Shown: piece by piece, positions 40,284 through 52,400 of the stretch
Layout of the letters: each line of letters opens with the position of its first letter
Numbering within the stretch: position 1 is the first letter of the stretch
From: Streptococcus sp. 68
Lineage (GTDB): Bacteria; Bacillota; Bacilli; Lactobacillales; Streptococcaceae
Reading direction: 5' to 3'
NCBI RefSeq assembly: GCF_013277415.1
Contig: NZ_VMMX01000003.1
Span: 136,613-189,773 of the forward strand
DNA length: 53,161 bases
Translations under genes and position numbers: made by a program
Notes under the pieces: model-generated
The model's database searches: none
Seen by the model: only the letters and a program-made list of their open reading frames with translations
Told to the model about the DNA's origin: nothing

Positions 40284-40726
40284 CCAAACCATTTCTTCCA
40301 GAAGGATGTTTTGGTTGGTTCTTCCTTTTTAACTTCCCAAAGCTTTGCAAAAGCAAGTCGAAGATCCTTTTCTTCTACTTGAACTGGTGCATTGCTATGG
40401 ATAACCAGGCCAAAAGGAGAAGAAGTGTGCTCTTCAGATACTATGGTGGCTTGATTATCAGTTTCTTTTGCTTCTTTTAAGTAGAAAACTTGTTTGTCAA
40501 ATTCGATAGTTGGTGAAATCTTTACAAATAGTGGCTCTGCTTTTTCCTGAAGGTTTTCTAAAATAGATAAAAATCCTTTTTCTAACTGAGGGCTATTTGC
40601 TGTGTCAATATCTGCATATCCAAGAACTCTTTCCTCAAAGGTACCAAGATAGCGTCTTTGCTCATCCGGATTTAATTTTGGCCCACCATGAGCTTTTTCA
40701 AGTAATTGTTTTGATAAATCTGTCAT
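40280..40726 (-). CDS. YueI-like protein (DUF1694)
   Basis: A 148-residue soluble protein that fits DUF1694 (B. subtilis YueI), function unknown. The N-terminal block [24 protein letters not shown] is typical of the family, and the C-terminal region [20 protein letters not shown] closes it. No catalytic residues are obvious. It is divergent from eno across a 163-base gap, and the two may share that regulatory region. Confidence 0.82.
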   Translation of the reverse strand: MTDLSKQLLEKAHGGPKLNPDEQRRYLGTFEERVLGYADIDTANSPQLEKGFLSILENLQEKAEPLFVKISPTIEFDKQVFYLKEAKETDNQATIVSEEHTSSPFGLVIHSNAPVQVEEKDLRLAFAKLWEVKKEEPTKTSFWKKWFG

Positions 40727-40822
40727 GAAAACAGTATATCATAAAAGTTAGAATAAAACAGACAAAAGAAAGCGATTACTTTATAAAGTTAAGGAAAATT
40801 TGCACAAAGATAACGTTTTTTC

Positions 40823-40851
40823 TTGAAAAAGGAGGTGTTTTAAGGTATTAT
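40823..40851 (+). promoter_or_regulatory. eno promoter
   Basis: TTGAAA, 17 bases, TATTAT. AAGGAGAG lies before the ATG. The leader is about 32 bases. Confidence 0.7.
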
Positions 40852-40886
40852 AGAGGTGTAAAAAATTTAACTCATAAGGAGAGTAA

Positions 40887-42192
<1,306 letters not shown>

Positions 42193-42194
<2 letters not shown>

Positions 42195-42299
42195 AATAGT
42201 TCAGTGAACTATTTTATCCCGAACCTTGAAATTCAAAAGTTCGGCCGTTGATTTAACAACGTTTCTAGCCCCTCGGATTTTATCCGAAGGGCTATTTTT
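42193..42299 (+). other. Four-hairpin 3' element with terminator after eno
   Basis: Hairpin 1 is AAAATAGTTCA-G-TGAACTATTTT (42193-42215). Hairpin 2 pairs CCGAAC with GTTCGG, hairpin 3 pairs CGTTG with CAACG. Hairpin 4 TAGCCC...GGGCTA (42266-42294) with T5 is the terminator. It shares order and bases with the element after rpmA. Confidence 0.7.
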
Positions 42300-42309
42300 G
42301 TATTTAGGG

Positions 42310-42327
42310 GGCAAAAAATGGGCAAAA
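42310..42327. repeat. Direct repeats, possible integrase arm sites
   Basis: GGCAAAA occurs at 42310-42316 and 42321-42327, 11 bases apart, between the eno terminator and the integrase stop. Tandem G-rich GGCAAAA-type repeats of this kind are common beside tyrosine integrase genes. Confidence 0.4.
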
Positions 42328-42331
42328 CTTT

Positions 42332-42850
42332 TTAAAAAATCTTTTTCATAACTTTATCCAGTACATTGATTGCTTCATCTTTCATGTTCTTCGTGACGTG
42401 AGTATAGATGGAATTAGTAACATCAGAATCAGAATGTCCAACCCTATCCATGATTGTTTTTAGCGGAATTTTATTTTCTGCTAAAATGCTGATAGTAGTA
42501 TGTCTGAAGATGTGAGGTGATAGATGTTTAGGAATTGGTTTCTTTAGGCGTTCATTTGCTCGCTGGAGAGACTTGCTTAGGATGGAGCTATGAACGGGCT
42601 TTCCCGTATTTGTAACAAAGATGCGGTCACTTTTATGCCAATTCTTATCGGTTGTTTCGCTTAGACGATTTAATTCAATCATTTTATCAAGTATTTCAAT
42701 CTCTCTTTTTGTGAGGTGTGTTATCCTGAAGCTTGCAAAAGTCTTAGTACCGTCATCATCTGGAATGTATCGGTTGAATGTTGTATGGATGTCTAATGTA
42801 TTGCTATCTTTGTGATATTTATCTAACATAAGACTAGCCAATATCTCCAA
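42332..42850 (-). pseudogene. Phage tyrosine integrase, C-terminal remnant
   Basis: Only the second half of the catalytic domain remains (172 codons against about 380 in full enzymes). HIFRHT supplies H113 and R116, VGHSD H139, and NSIYTHV the nucleophile Y149. The first catalytic arginine and the N-terminal arm- and core-binding domains are missing; the frame opens with a weak TTG and no ribosome-binding site. Position, directly behind eno and facing it, suggests that a prophage used the eno 3' region and was later deleted. As I recall, pneumococcal genomes carry phage-like genes at the same place. Confidence 0.85.
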
Positions 42851-42956
42851 ACAATTGAGAACTATAAAAGTTTGATTAGTAGCTGACTAGTCCTTGTGTT
42901 ATCTTGCTATATCGTGCAGAAATATTTCTATGTACAGGGTTCTAATACCTATATTT

Positions 42957-42985
42957 TTGACAATAATATAAGAAAATAGTATACT
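42957..42985 (+). promoter_or_regulatory. Promoter of the YkvI-like gene
   Basis: TTGACA, 17 bases, TATACT: the best -35/-10 pair in the window. TTAGGAGA precedes the GTG start. Confidence 0.8.
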
Positions 42986-43030
42986 AAATAGACAGTCATT
43001 GATTGTAGTGATAACGGTTAGGAGAAAATA

Positions 43031-44296
43031 GTGTTAAAACGTATTTTAAATATAGCATTAGCTTATGTCGGTGTTGTTATTGGTGCTGGATTATCTTCAG
43101 GCCAAGATTTAATGCAATACTTTGTTAGTTTTGGTAAATGGGGTATCATTGGAACGATTGTTCTTGGAATCATAAGTATTATTTTTGGTAAAATTATCAT
43201 TACCTTAGGAAGCTATTTCCGTTCAAATGATCATTTTGAAGTTCTTTCCCAAATTGCCGGGCCTATTACTAATAAGATTCTTGATTTTGCTTTAATTGTT
43301 TCCTGCTTTGTAATTGGTTTTGTTATGATTGCTGGGGCTGGTTCAAACCTTAACCAACAATTTGGTTTGCCATTTTGGTTGGGAGGATTGATTTGTGCTA
43401 TCTTGGTCATTATTGTCAGTTTTCTTAATTTTGAAAAGATTACCAGCGTTCTTGGGATATTTACTCCTTTGGTCTTTGTCATGATTATCATTATGGCAGT
43501 ACATACTTTCGTAGGGAAAAGTTTTGATTTTGAAGAATTAGAAGCAATCACAGCTACACTTTCTTCTCCGATGCCCAATGTCTGGGTTTCTTTACTAAAT
43601 TATTTCGCACTAACTGTTATGACTGGTGTATCCATGGCATTTGTCTTAGGAGGTTCTGTCATGAGAATTGGTGTTGCGGAAAAAAGTGGTCTCTTAGGTG
43701 GACTTGTAGTTAGTTTGATTATTACCGTAGCAACTGGTATTTTATACGCCAATATAAAACTTGTTTCAACTGTTGATATTCCTATGTTAACAATTGCGGA
43801 GCAAATTCATCCTCTATTTTCTTTACTGTATGCTCTAATTATTTTTGGACTTATTTTTAATACAGCTTTCAGTTTATTTTATGCCTTGGCAAAACGTTTC
43901 TCTTCAAACAAACCGAAGCGCTTTTACCCTATTCTAATTGCTACGGTCGCTATAGGATATGGTTTATCTTTTATGGGATTTAAAGAATTAGTCTCCATTA
44001 TGTATCCTCTTTTAGGTTATGTCGGTTGTCTAATGCTGGTCATTTTAGCAGTGGCATGGATAAAAGAAAGAGGAAACATCAAAGGGGAAAAATCTTTAAG
44101 ACGAAAGATGATTCGATTGATAACCAAAAAATATGACGATGAACAAGAATATACTATTAGAGATAAAGCGACATTTCACCAACTAGGTGAAGATTCTATT
44201 ATAGATACTAAGAGTATCAAAAGTGATATAAAGGATTTGGTAAAAGAACAGTTTGTTGATGATGATGCAAAACATGATGGAAGCGTCTTATCTTAA
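43031..44296 (+). CDS. YkvI-family membrane transporter
   Basis: A 421-residue protein with about ten hydrophobic helices followed by a charged tail of about 75 residues (from KERGNIKGEK). The N-terminal IALAYVGVVIGAGLSSGQDLMQYF is the conserved start of YkvI-like proteins, which belong to the APC (LeuT-fold) superfamily; the IGAG kink marks helix 1. The substrate is unknown, with amino acids possible by family. The start codon is GTG with AGGAG upstream. It stands alone behind a strong promoter, next to the integrase remnant, so it may be outside the common gene order. Confidence 0.82.
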   Translation: MLKRILNIALAYVGVVIGAGLSSGQDLMQYFVSFGKWGIIGTIVLGIISIIFGKIIITLGSYFRSNDHFEVLSQIAGPITNKILDFALIVSCFVIGFVMIAGAGSNLNQQFGLPFWLGGLICAILVIIVSFLNFEKITSVLGIFTPLVFVMIIIMAVHTFVGKSFDFEELEAITATLSSPMPNVWVSLLNYFALTVMTGVSMAFVLGGSVMRIGVAEKSGLLGGLVVSLIITVATGILYANIKLVSTVDIPMLTIAEQIHPLFSLLYALIIFGLIFNTAFSLFYALAKRFSSNKPKRFYPILIATVAIGYGLSFMGFKELVSIMYPLLGYVGCLMLVILAVAWIKERGNIKGEKSLRRKMIRLITKKYDDEQEYTIRDKATFHQLGEDSIIDTKSIKSDIKDLVKEQFVDDDAKHDGSVLS

Positions 44297-44332
44297 ATGA
44301 TAATAAAGTTGGAGAAAAATCTTTAAAATCAG

Positions 44333-44380
44333 AAAAGTGCATGTTATCAGGTGTCAAAAACACTTGATAATATGCCTTTT
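44333..44380 (+). terminator. Terminator after the YkvI-like gene
   Basis: GCATGTTATCAGGTGT pairs with ACACTTGATAATATGC with two mismatches, flanked by AAAA and TTTT. It has the same outer-plus-inner form as those at 4202 and 23041. Confidence 0.8.
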
Positions 44381-44390
44381 ATTATAGAGA

Positions 44391-44553
44391 TATTCATCCT
44401 CTTCGAAAATTTCTTCAAAGCATGTCAGTCTAATCTACAAATTCAAAACAGTGTCTTGAGCTGACCCGTTAGTTTGATATGTAACCTCAAAGTCCTGCTT
44501 TAAGCAAGCTGTAGCTAGCTTTCTAGTTTGCTATTTGATTTTGATTGAGTATT
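44391..44553 (+). repeat. BOX element (boxA-boxB-like-boxC)
   Basis: Starts TCTTCGAAAATTTCTTCAAA (boxA), carries AAACAGTGTCTTGAGCTGAC in the middle, and ends TTTGATTTTGATTGAGTATT (boxC). It begins just after the terminator of the YkvI-like gene. Confidence 0.8.
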
Positions 44554-44900
44554 ATTTCATATTCTCTTAAAAATTAAGTTTTTTCATCCTTATCTGTGCC
44601 TGCCTCTGAAGTATTTTCATCTTCACAAATAGACAATAAACATTAACTCATCTATTTGCTAGTAGCTAGTCAGACAAAGACTGACTTATATATGGGGAAA
44701 ATCTTCTTTCAAGTGAGTTTTATCTTTATCCAGAACTAGAAAATAGCAATAATATCTACGAACTATATTCCATCGTGTGGAGGAGAGAGACTAGTTTGGA
44801 TGATTAAGAACAACATACTAGTAAAAAATAGATCATTTTTTAATATGAGATAAAAACTGATATTAAAAGCAATTTATTTCTATTTTTTAACATTTCATTG
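44554..44900. other. Gene-free stretch between two BOX elements
   Basis: AT-rich, without an open frame or RNA gene I can support. Short inverted pieces such as AGTCAGACAAAGACTGACT (near 44670) are present but have no T run. Confidence 0.4.
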
Positions 44901-44906
44901 TATAAT
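44901..44906 (+). promoter_or_regulatory. -10 of the lipid-kinase gene
   Basis: TATAAT in TTGTATAATAGC. The transcript would start near 44914 and run through the next BOX element before the gene. Confidence 0.5.
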
Positions 44907-44940
44907 AGCAATATACGCAAATATCATGTGTCATCAGGTT

Positions 44941-45055
44941 AATACTCTTAGAAAATCTTTTTAAACCACGTCAGGCTAATATACAGACTCAAAACAGTGT
45001 CGTGAGTAGCCTACGGCTAGTTCCCTAGTTTACGCTTTGATTTTCATCGAGAATA
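44941..45055 (+). repeat. BOX element inside a 5' leader
   Basis: Starts AATACTCTTAGAAAATC and ends ATTTTCATCGAGAATA, with AAACCACGTCAG from boxA and CTACGGCTAG from boxC. It lies between the -10 at 44901 and the GTG start at 45091. Confidence 0.8.
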
Positions 45056-45090
45056 ACCTTTCTATTTCAATTTTAAGGAGAAAATACAGA

Positions 45091-45978
45091 GTGAAAAAAA
45101 TAATGCTAATTATCAATCCAACTTCTGGAGGAGAAAAAGCTTTAGATTACAAAGAGAAGCTGGAGAATAAAGCAAGAGAGTATTTTGATGATGTGGAAAC
45201 TAAAATTACTCAAAAAGCCAAAGATGCTACAAATTTCGCAGAAGAAGCTGCTAGAGAAAGATATGAATCAATTCTAGTTTTTGGTGGAGATGGTACAGTC
45301 AATGAAGTTATTTCAGGGATTGCTGAAAGGGACTATATTCCTAAACTGGGAATTATACCAGGTGGTACGGGTAACCTTATTACAAAACTTTTAGAAATCA
45401 ATCAAGATATTGACGGAGCTATTGAAGAACTAGATTTCAATTTAACTGATAAGATTGATATCGGAAAAGCAAATGGTCACTATTTTGGATATATCTTTAG
45501 TATCGGGTCTCTCCCTGAAGCCATTCATAATGTTGAAATTGAAGATAAAACGAAATTTGGTATCTTGGCTTATGCAGTTAATACCATGAAGTCTGTCATG
45601 ACAGATCAAGTCTTTAACATTAAAGTTGAAACCGAAAATGGAAATTACCTTGGGGAAGCAAGTCATGTTTTAGTACTTCTAACAAATTATTTTGCAGATA
45701 AAAAAATCTTTGAAGAAAACAAGGATGGATATGCAAATATTCTAATTTTGAAAGATGCTTCTATATTCTCTAAATTATCTTTGATTCCGGATTTGTTAAA
45801 AGGAGATCTTGTAGAGAATGAAAATATTGAATATATAAAGGCACGTACTATTAAAATTTCTTCTGATATCGAATTAGAGTCCGATGTTGATGGCGATAAA
45901 TCAGATAATCTACCAGTCGATATCAAGGTACTAGGACAACACATTGAAGTCTACTCTGGACCTAGGGAACAATCATAA
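45091..45978 (+). CDS. Diacylglycerol/lipid kinase family protein (YegS/BmrU-like)
   Basis: A 295-residue member of the DAGK catalytic family. IINPTSGGEKA, LVFGGDGTVNEVISG and GIIPGGTGNLITKLL are the conserved ATP-binding motifs. Relatives phosphorylate diacylglycerol for recycling in phospholipid and lipoteichoic acid synthesis (DgkB), or other lipids; the substrate here is not certain. I chose the GTG at 45091 (MKKIMLIINP), with AGGAG 10 bases upstream; the longer frame starts inside the BOX element. It is a single gene with its own promoter and terminator. Confidence 0.88.
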   Translation: MKKIMLIINPTSGGEKALDYKEKLENKAREYFDDVETKITQKAKDATNFAEEAARERYESILVFGGDGTVNEVISGIAERDYIPKLGIIPGGTGNLITKLLEINQDIDGAIEELDFNLTDKIDIGKANGHYFGYIFSIGSLPEAIHNVEIEDKTKFGILAYAVNTMKSVMTDQVFNIKVETENGNYLGEASHVLVLLTNYFADKKIFEENKDGYANILILKDASIFSKLSLIPDLLKGDLVENENIEYIKARTIKISSDIELESDVDGDKSDNLPVDIKVLGQHIEVYSGPREQS

Positions 45979-45983
45979 AACTC

Positions 45984-46008
45984 AAAGCCTTGTTACCGAG
46001 GCTTTTTT
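45984..46008 (+). terminator. Terminator after the lipid-kinase gene
   Basis: AAAGCCT and AGGCTTT with an 8-base loop, then a T run. Confidence 0.85.
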
Positions 46009-46136
46009 ATTATGTGATTTTCAGTAGCCAGATTTATTCTATCTAATACAAGTAAAGCTAAGTATTTAAGATTTAGTAGATGATGAAGAAAAGAAAGGAT
46101 GGTCTAAATATTTTAACAGATTTACGAGGCTAATAA

Positions 46137-46145
46137 TGGTATAAT
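46137..46145 (+). promoter_or_regulatory. rexB extended -10 promoter
   Basis: TGGTATAAT. Transcription would start near 46152, which favours the rexB ATG at 46178 over the one at 46154. Confidence 0.65.
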
Positions 46146-46177
46146 AAAAGGTAATGAAAAATTCCAACGAGGCTGAG

Positions 46178-49100
46178 ATGAAATTACTTTATACTGATAT
46201 TCGGACTTCTTTGACAGAAATTCTAACCAGAGAGGCGGAGGAGTTAGTTGCTGCTGGCAAGCGAGTCTTCTATATCGCTCCTAACTCTCTTTCTTTTGAA
46301 AAGGAACGTGCCGTGCTGGAATGCTTGCCCCAGCAGGCTTCTTTTGCGATTACCGTCACGCGCTTTGCTCAAATGGCTCGTTATCTGGTCTTGAATGATT
46401 TACCAGCTAAAACTACTCTTGATGATATCGGTCTTGGGATGGTATTTTACAGATGCCTTGCAGAACTTGACCCCAAGGATTTACGAGTATACGGCGCCAT
46501 CAAGCAGGATCCTCAGTTTATCCAGCAGTTGATTGAGCTTTACCACGAGATGACCAAAGCTCAGATGAGTTTTTTGGACTTGGAGAGTTTGACGGATGAG
46601 GACAAGCGAGCAGACTTACTCTTGATTTTTGAGAAAGTAACGGCCTACCTCAATCAAGAGCAGTTAGCTCAGGGAAGTCAGTTGTCCCATTTGATTGAAG
46701 CTATTGAGAATGACAAAGTTAGTAGTGATTTTACTCAAATTGCCTTGGTTATTGATGGATTTACCCGTTTTTCTGCCGAAGAAGAGCGAATTGTGGACTT
46801 ACTTCATGGGAAGGGTGTTGAGATTGTTATTGGGGCTTATGCGAGTAAGAAAGCTTATACTAGTCCTTTTAGTGAGGGCAATCTTTACCAAGCCAGTGTG
46901 GAGTTTCTCCATCATCTAGCCTCTAAATACCAAACGCCTGCTCAAGACTATTCTCAAACTCATGAGAAGATGGATAGCTTTGACAAGGCCTCTCGTTTGC
47001 TAGAGTCTTCTTATGATTTTTCAGAACTCACATTGGATGTCGATGAGAAGGACCGTGAAAACTTACAAATCTGGTCTTGCTTGACGCAAAAAGAAGAGTT
47101 GGAGTTGCTAGCCCGTAGCATTCGTCAGAAATTGCATGAGAACTCAGACCTGAGTTACAAGCATTTTCGTATTCTCTTGGGTGATGTGGCTTCTTACCAG
47201 TTATCTCTCAAAACTATTTTTGACCAGTACCAGATTCCTTTCTATCTTGGTAGAAGCGAATCCATGGCTCATCATCCCTTGACACAGTTTGTCGAGTCTA
47301 TTTTGGCTTTAAAACGCTATCGTTTCCGGCAGGAAGATTTGATAAACCTTCTTAGAACAGGTTTGTATACCGACCTTAGTCAAGCTGATATTGATGTTTT
47401 TGAGCAATATATCCGCTATCTTGGTATCAATAGCTTGCCAGCCTTTCAGCAAACCTTTACCAAATCCCACCATGGAAAATTTGATTTAGAGCGTTTGAAT
47501 GCCCTTCGTCTGCGTATTTTAACACCTCTTGAGACTCTTTTTACTAGCCGAAAACAGAAGTCTGAAAATCTCTTGCAAAAGTGGAATGTCTTTCTAAAAG
47601 AGGGAGCTGTGACCAAGCAGTTACAAGATTTGACAGCCACTATGGAAGCTGTAGAACAAGAAAGACAGGCCGAAGTTTGGAAGGCTTTCTGTCATGTTTT
47701 AGAACAATTTGCGACCGTTTTTGCTGGTTCGCAAGTTAGTCTGGAGGACTTCCTTGCCTTGCTTCATTCTGGAATGAGCCTATCTCAGTATCGCACCATT
47801 CCAGCGACAGTGGACACTGTTCTGGTGCAGAGTTATGATTTGATTGCGCCCTTAACGGCTGACTTGGTCTATGCCATTGGGCTGACTCAGGACAATTTAC
47901 CAAAAATTGCGCAAAACACCAGTCTTTTGACAGACGAAGAAAGACAGAGCCTAAACCAAGCGACAGAAGATGAGGCGCAATTACTGATTGCCAGCAGTGA
48001 AAATCTCAAGAAAAATCGCTACACTATGCTTTCCTTGGTCAATTCTGCTCGTAAGCAGTTGGTTTTGTCGGCTCCAAGCCTTTTTAACGAAAGTGAAAGC
48101 AAGGAATCAATCTATCTTCAAGAGTTGGTCCATTTTGGATTTAGTCGAAAAGAGAAGAGGATGAATCACAAAGGGCTGTCTAAGGAGGATATGGGCTCAT
48201 ATCACAGTCTTTTGTCCAGTCTGGTTGCCTATCACCAGCAGGGCGAGACGAGTGATAGGGAGCAAGATTTGACCTTTGTCAAGGTTCTGGCGCGTGTGAT
48301 GGGTAAAAAACTAGAACTGCAAGGTCTGGAAAATCCAGCCCTCTCAACCAGTCCAAGCAGTAAGCAGTTGGCTAAGGACACCTTACAAGCTCTCTATCCT
48401 ACTGATCAGGAGTTTTACCTGTCTACCTCTGGTTTGACGGAGTTTTATCGGAACCAATACAGTTATTTCCTCCGCTACGTTTTAGGCTTGCAAGAAGAAT
48501 TACGCCTGCGCCCTGATGCCCGCAGTCACGGAAATTTCTTGCACCGTATTTTTGAACGCGCCTTGCAGTTGCCTGACGAAGATTCTTTTGACCAACGTTT
48601 AGAACAAGCTATTCAAGAAACCAGTCAAGAACGCGAATTTGAAGCTATTTATCAAGAAAGTTTGGAAGCCCAGTTTACCAAGGAAGTTCTGCTTGATGTT
48701 GCACGGACGACTGGCCATATTCTCCGACACAATCCAGCCATCGAAACCATCAAAGAGGAAGCAAATTTTGGCGGAAAAGAGCAAGCCTTTATTCAATTGG
48801 ACAATGGTCGCAGTGTCTTTGTACGAGGTAAGGTGGACCGGATTGACCGTTTGAAAGCTGATGGGGCGATAGGGGTAGTAGACTACAAGTCGAGTCTGAC
48901 TCAGTTCCAGTTTCCTCATTTCTTTAATGGACTCAATTCCCAGTTGCCAACCTATCTAGCTGCCTTAAAAAGAGAAGGGGAGCAGAACTTTTTTGGTGCT
49001 ATGTACTTGGAAATGGCTGAGCCTGTCCAATCTTTGATGGCCGTTAAAAGTCTGGCAGGTGCAGTAGTAGAAGCTAGCAAGTCAATGAAATACCAAGGCC

Positions 49101-49453
49101 TCTTTTTAGAAAAAGAAAGTAGTCATTTGGGTGAATTTTACAACAAAAACAAGGCCAATCAGCTAACAGATGAAGAATTCCAGCTCCTACTGGACTACAA
49201 TGCCCATCTTTACAAGAAAGCAGCTGAGAAAATTTTAGAAGGTCAGTTCGCCATTAACCCTTATACTGAAAATGGCAGAAGCATTGCCCCCTACGTTCAG
49301 CAGCATCAGGCTATTACTGGATTTGAAGCTAATTACCACTTGGGCCAAGCCCGTTTTCTAGAAAAGTTAGACTTGCCTGACGGCAAGCGTCTGGTCGGAG
49401 AAAAACTCAAGCAAGCTTGGTTTGAAAAAATAAGAGAGGAGTTGAATCGATGA
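46178..49453 (+). CDS. rexB: ATP-dependent nuclease subunit B (RexB/AddB type)
   Basis: Partner of RexA in the RecBCD-like enzyme that processes double-strand breaks for RecA. The 1091-residue protein begins [18 protein letters not shown]-terminal PD-(D/E)xK nuclease is marked by [20 protein letters not shown] (about residues 910-930), with [13 protein letters not shown] [11 protein letters not shown] before it. It lacks a Walker A motif at the N-terminus ([11 protein letters not shown] in its place) and the four-cysteine Fe-S cluster of Bacillus AddB, which is the lactic-acid-bacterial RexB form. GAGG lies 5 bases before the chosen ATG. The stop overlaps rexA by 4 bases. Confidence 0.95.
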   Translation: MKLLYTDIRTSLTEILTREAEELVAAGKRVFYIAPNSLSFEKERAVLECLPQQASFAITVTRFAQMARYLVLNDLPAKTTLDDIGLGMVFYRCLAELDPKDLRVYGAIKQDPQFIQQLIELYHEMTKAQMSFLDLESLTDEDKRADLLLIFEKVTAYLNQEQLAQGSQLSHLIEAIENDKVSSDFTQIALVIDGFTRFSAEEERIVDLLHGKGVEIVIGAYASKKAYTSPFSEGNLYQASVEFLHHLASKYQTPAQDYSQTHEKMDSFDKASRLLESSYDFSELTLDVDEKDRENLQIWSCLTQKEELELLARSIRQKLHENSDLSYKHFRILLGDVASYQLSLKTIFDQYQIPFYLGRSESMAHHPLTQFVESILALKRYRFRQEDLINLLRTGLYTDLSQADIDVFEQYIRYLGINSLPAFQQTFTKSHHGKFDLERLNALRLRILTPLETLFTSRKQKSENLLQKWNVFLKEGAVTKQLQDLTATMEAVEQERQAEVWKAFCHVLEQFATVFAGSQVSLEDFLALLHSGMSLSQYRTIPATVDTVLVQSYDLIAPLTADLVYAIGLTQDNLPKIAQNTSLLTDEERQSLNQATEDEAQLLIASSENLKKNRYTMLSLVNSARKQLVLSAPSLFNESESKESIYLQELVHFGFSRKEKRMNHKGLSKEDMGSYHSLLSSLVAYHQQGETSDREQDLTFVKVLARVMGKKLELQGLENPALSTSPSSKQLAKDTLQALYPTDQEFYLSTSGLTEFYRNQYSYFLRYVLGLQEELRLRPDARSHGNFLHRIFERALQLPDEDSFDQRLEQAIQETSQEREFEAIYQESLEAQFTKEVLLDVARTTGHILRHNPAIETIKEEANFGGKEQAFIQLDNGRSVFVRGKVDRIDRLKADGAIGVVDYKSSLTQFQFPHFFNGLNSQLPTYLAALKREGEQNFFGAMYLEMAEPVQSLMAVKSLAGAVVEASKSMKYQGLFLEKESSHLGEFYNKNKANQLTDEEFQLLLDYNAHLYKKAAEKILEGQFAINPYTENGRSIAPYVQQHQAITGFEANYHLGQARFLEKLDLPDGKRLVGEKLKQAWFEKIREELNR

Positions 49454-52400
49454 AGCCTATTCCCTTTTTAACTGAGAAGGAAATTCAAAAATTGCAAGAA
49501 GTAGAAGCAAATTCGAGCAAGGAACAAAAGAAAACTGCCGAACAAATCGAAGCCATCTACACTTCTGGTCAAAATATCCTTGTCTCAGCGTCGGCTGGTT
49601 CTGGTAAAACCTTTGTCATGGCCGAGCGTATTCTGGACCAATTGACGCGTGGTGTCGAAATTTCTCAACTCTTTATCTCAACCTTTACTGTTAAGGCTGC
49701 CACAGAGCTTAAGGAACGTTTGGAGAAAAAAATCAGCCAACAAATCCAAGAAAGCAGCGATGTCGACCTCAAACAACACTTGGGTCGCCAGTTGGCAGAC
49801 CTACCCAACGCTGCTATTGGTACCATGGACTCTTTCACACAAAAATTCCTTGGCAAACATGGCTATCTGCTTGATATTGCGCCTAATTTCCGGATTTTAC
49901 AAAACCAGAGCGAGCAACTCCTTCTAAAAAATGAAGTCTTCCATGAGGTCTTTGAAGCCCATTACCAAGGTAAGCAGAAAAAGAAGTTTAGCCATTTGCT
50001 GAAAAATTTTGCAGGGCGCGGCAAGGATGAACGTGGTCTGCGCCAGCAGGTCTATAAAATCTATGACTTCCTCCAATCCACCAGCAACCCTCAAAAATGG
50101 CTGAGTGAATCTTTCCTCAAAGGCTTTGAAAACGCTGATTTTAGCAGTGAAAAAGAAAGACTGACTGAGCAAATCCAGCAAGCCCTTTGGGATTTGGAAA
50201 GCTTTTTCCGTTATCATCTGGATAATGATGCCAAGGAGTTTCCTAAGGCTCCCTATTTAGAAAATGTCCAGTTGATTCTGGATGAAATTGGCTCCCTAAA
50301 TCAGGAATCCGATAGTCCGGCTTACCAAGCAGTGCTTGCGCGTGTTGTCGCGATTTCGAAAGAGAAAAACGGTCGAGCTCTGACCAATGCCAGTCGTAAG
50401 GCTGATTTGAAGCCCCTGGCTGATGCCTACAACGAAGAGAGAAAGTCCCAGTTTGCTAAACTAGGACAACTGTCAGACCAGATAACCATTCTCGACTATC
50501 AAGAACGTTATCATGGAGAGACCTGGGAACTAGCTAAGACTTTCCAAACTTTCATGAGTGATTTTGTGGAAGCTTATCGTCAGCGTAAGCGCCAGGAAAA
50601 CGCCTTTGAATTCGCTGATATTAGCCATTATACCATTGAGATTTTGGAGAATTTTCCGCAAGTCCGTGAGGCTTATCAGGAGCGCTTCCATGAAGTCATG
50701 GTAGACGAGTATCAAGATACCAACCATATTCAAGAACGGATGCTGGAATTACTTTCTAATGGCCACAACCGTTTTATGGTGGGAGATATCAAGCAATCTA
50801 TCTATCGTTTCCGTCAGGCAGACCCGCAGATTTTCAATGAAAAGTTCCAACGCTATGCGCAAAATCCAAAAGAGGGCAAGCTCATTCTCCTCAAGGAAAA
50901 TTTCCGTAGTAGTTCCGAAGTGCTATCAGCAACCAATGATGTTTTTGAATGCCTTATGGATCAAGAGGTCGGTGAAATCAACTATGATAACATGCACCAG
51001 CTTGTTTTTGCCAATACCAAACTAACTCCTAACCCTGAGAACAAGGCAGAATTTCTCCTCTACGACAAGGACGACACAAATGAGGAAGAAGAAAGCCCGG
51101 CAGGAACGAAACTAACAGGTGAAATGCGCTTAGTTATCAAGGAGATTCTGAAACTTCATCAGGAGAAAGGTGTTTCCTTTAAAGAAATTGCCCTTTTGAC
51201 CTCCAGCCGCAGTCGTAATGACCAGATTCTTCTCGCCCTGTCTGAGTACGGGATTCCTGTTAAAACTGACGGAGAGCAAAACAATTATCTCCAATCCCTA
51301 GAAGTACAAGTCATGCTAGACACCCTTCGTGTCATTCACAATCCCCTGCAAGACTACGCTTTGGTTGCCCTTATGAAGTCTCCAATGTTTGGTTTTGATG
51401 AGGATGAGTTAGCACGTTTGTCCCTTCAGAAAGCAGAGGATAAAATCCAAGAAAATCTCTATGAGAAACTGGTCAATGCTCAAAAAATGGTAACAAGCCA
51501 GAAAAAATTGATCCACACAGCTCTAGCTGAGAAACTAAACCAATTCATGGAAATCTTGGCTTCTTGGCGCCTGTATGCCAAAACGCACTCTCTCTATGAC
51601 TTGATTTGGAAAATTTATAACGACCGTTTTTATTATGATTACGTTGGGGCTTTGCCAAATGGGCCTGCTAGACAAGCTAATCTCTATGCCCTAGCACTGC
51701 GAGCTGACCAGTTTGAAAAGAGCAATTTCAAGGGCTTGTCTCGTTTTATCCGTATGATTGACCAAGTCTTGGAAGCCCAGCACGATTTGGCAAGTGTTGC
51801 AGTTGCACCACCTAAGGACGCAGTAGAGCTTATGACCATCCACAAGAGTAAAGGGCTGGAGTTTCCTTACGTTTTTATCCTCAATATGGATCAAGATTTC
51901 AACAAACAAGACAGCATGTCAGAAGTCATTCTCAGTCGTAAAAACGGTCTAGGACTTAAGTATATTGCCAAGATGGAGACAGGAGCAGTGGAAGCTCACT
52001 ATCCGAAAACCATCAAGCTCTCTATTCCTAGCCTGACTTATAGGCAAAATGAAGAGGAATTACAGCTGGCAAGCTATTCTGAGCAAATGCGTCTCCTCTA
52101 CGTTGCCATGACGCGGGCTGAGAAAAAGCTCTATCTTGTCGGTAAGGGGTCTCGTGAAAAGCTGGAAGCCAAGGAATACCCAGCAGCTAAAAATGGAAAA
52201 CTAAATAGCAATACTAGACTGCAAGCACGGAATTTTCAAGATTGGCTTTGGGCTATCAGCAAGGTATTTGCCAAGGACAAGCTCAACTTTAGCTATCGTT
52301 TTGTTGGTGAAGAACAGCTGACCAGAGAAGCTATCGGTCAGTTGGAAACCAAGAGTCCTCTCCAAGATAGCTCCCAAGCAGACAATCGCCAGTCTGAAAC

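Noticed and set aside
46154..46177. Upstream ATG of rexB adding 8 residues
   Set aside because: It lies at about the expected start of transcription with its AAAGG too close, while the ATG at 46178 has GAGG at 5 bases and gives the N-terminus I remember for RexB.
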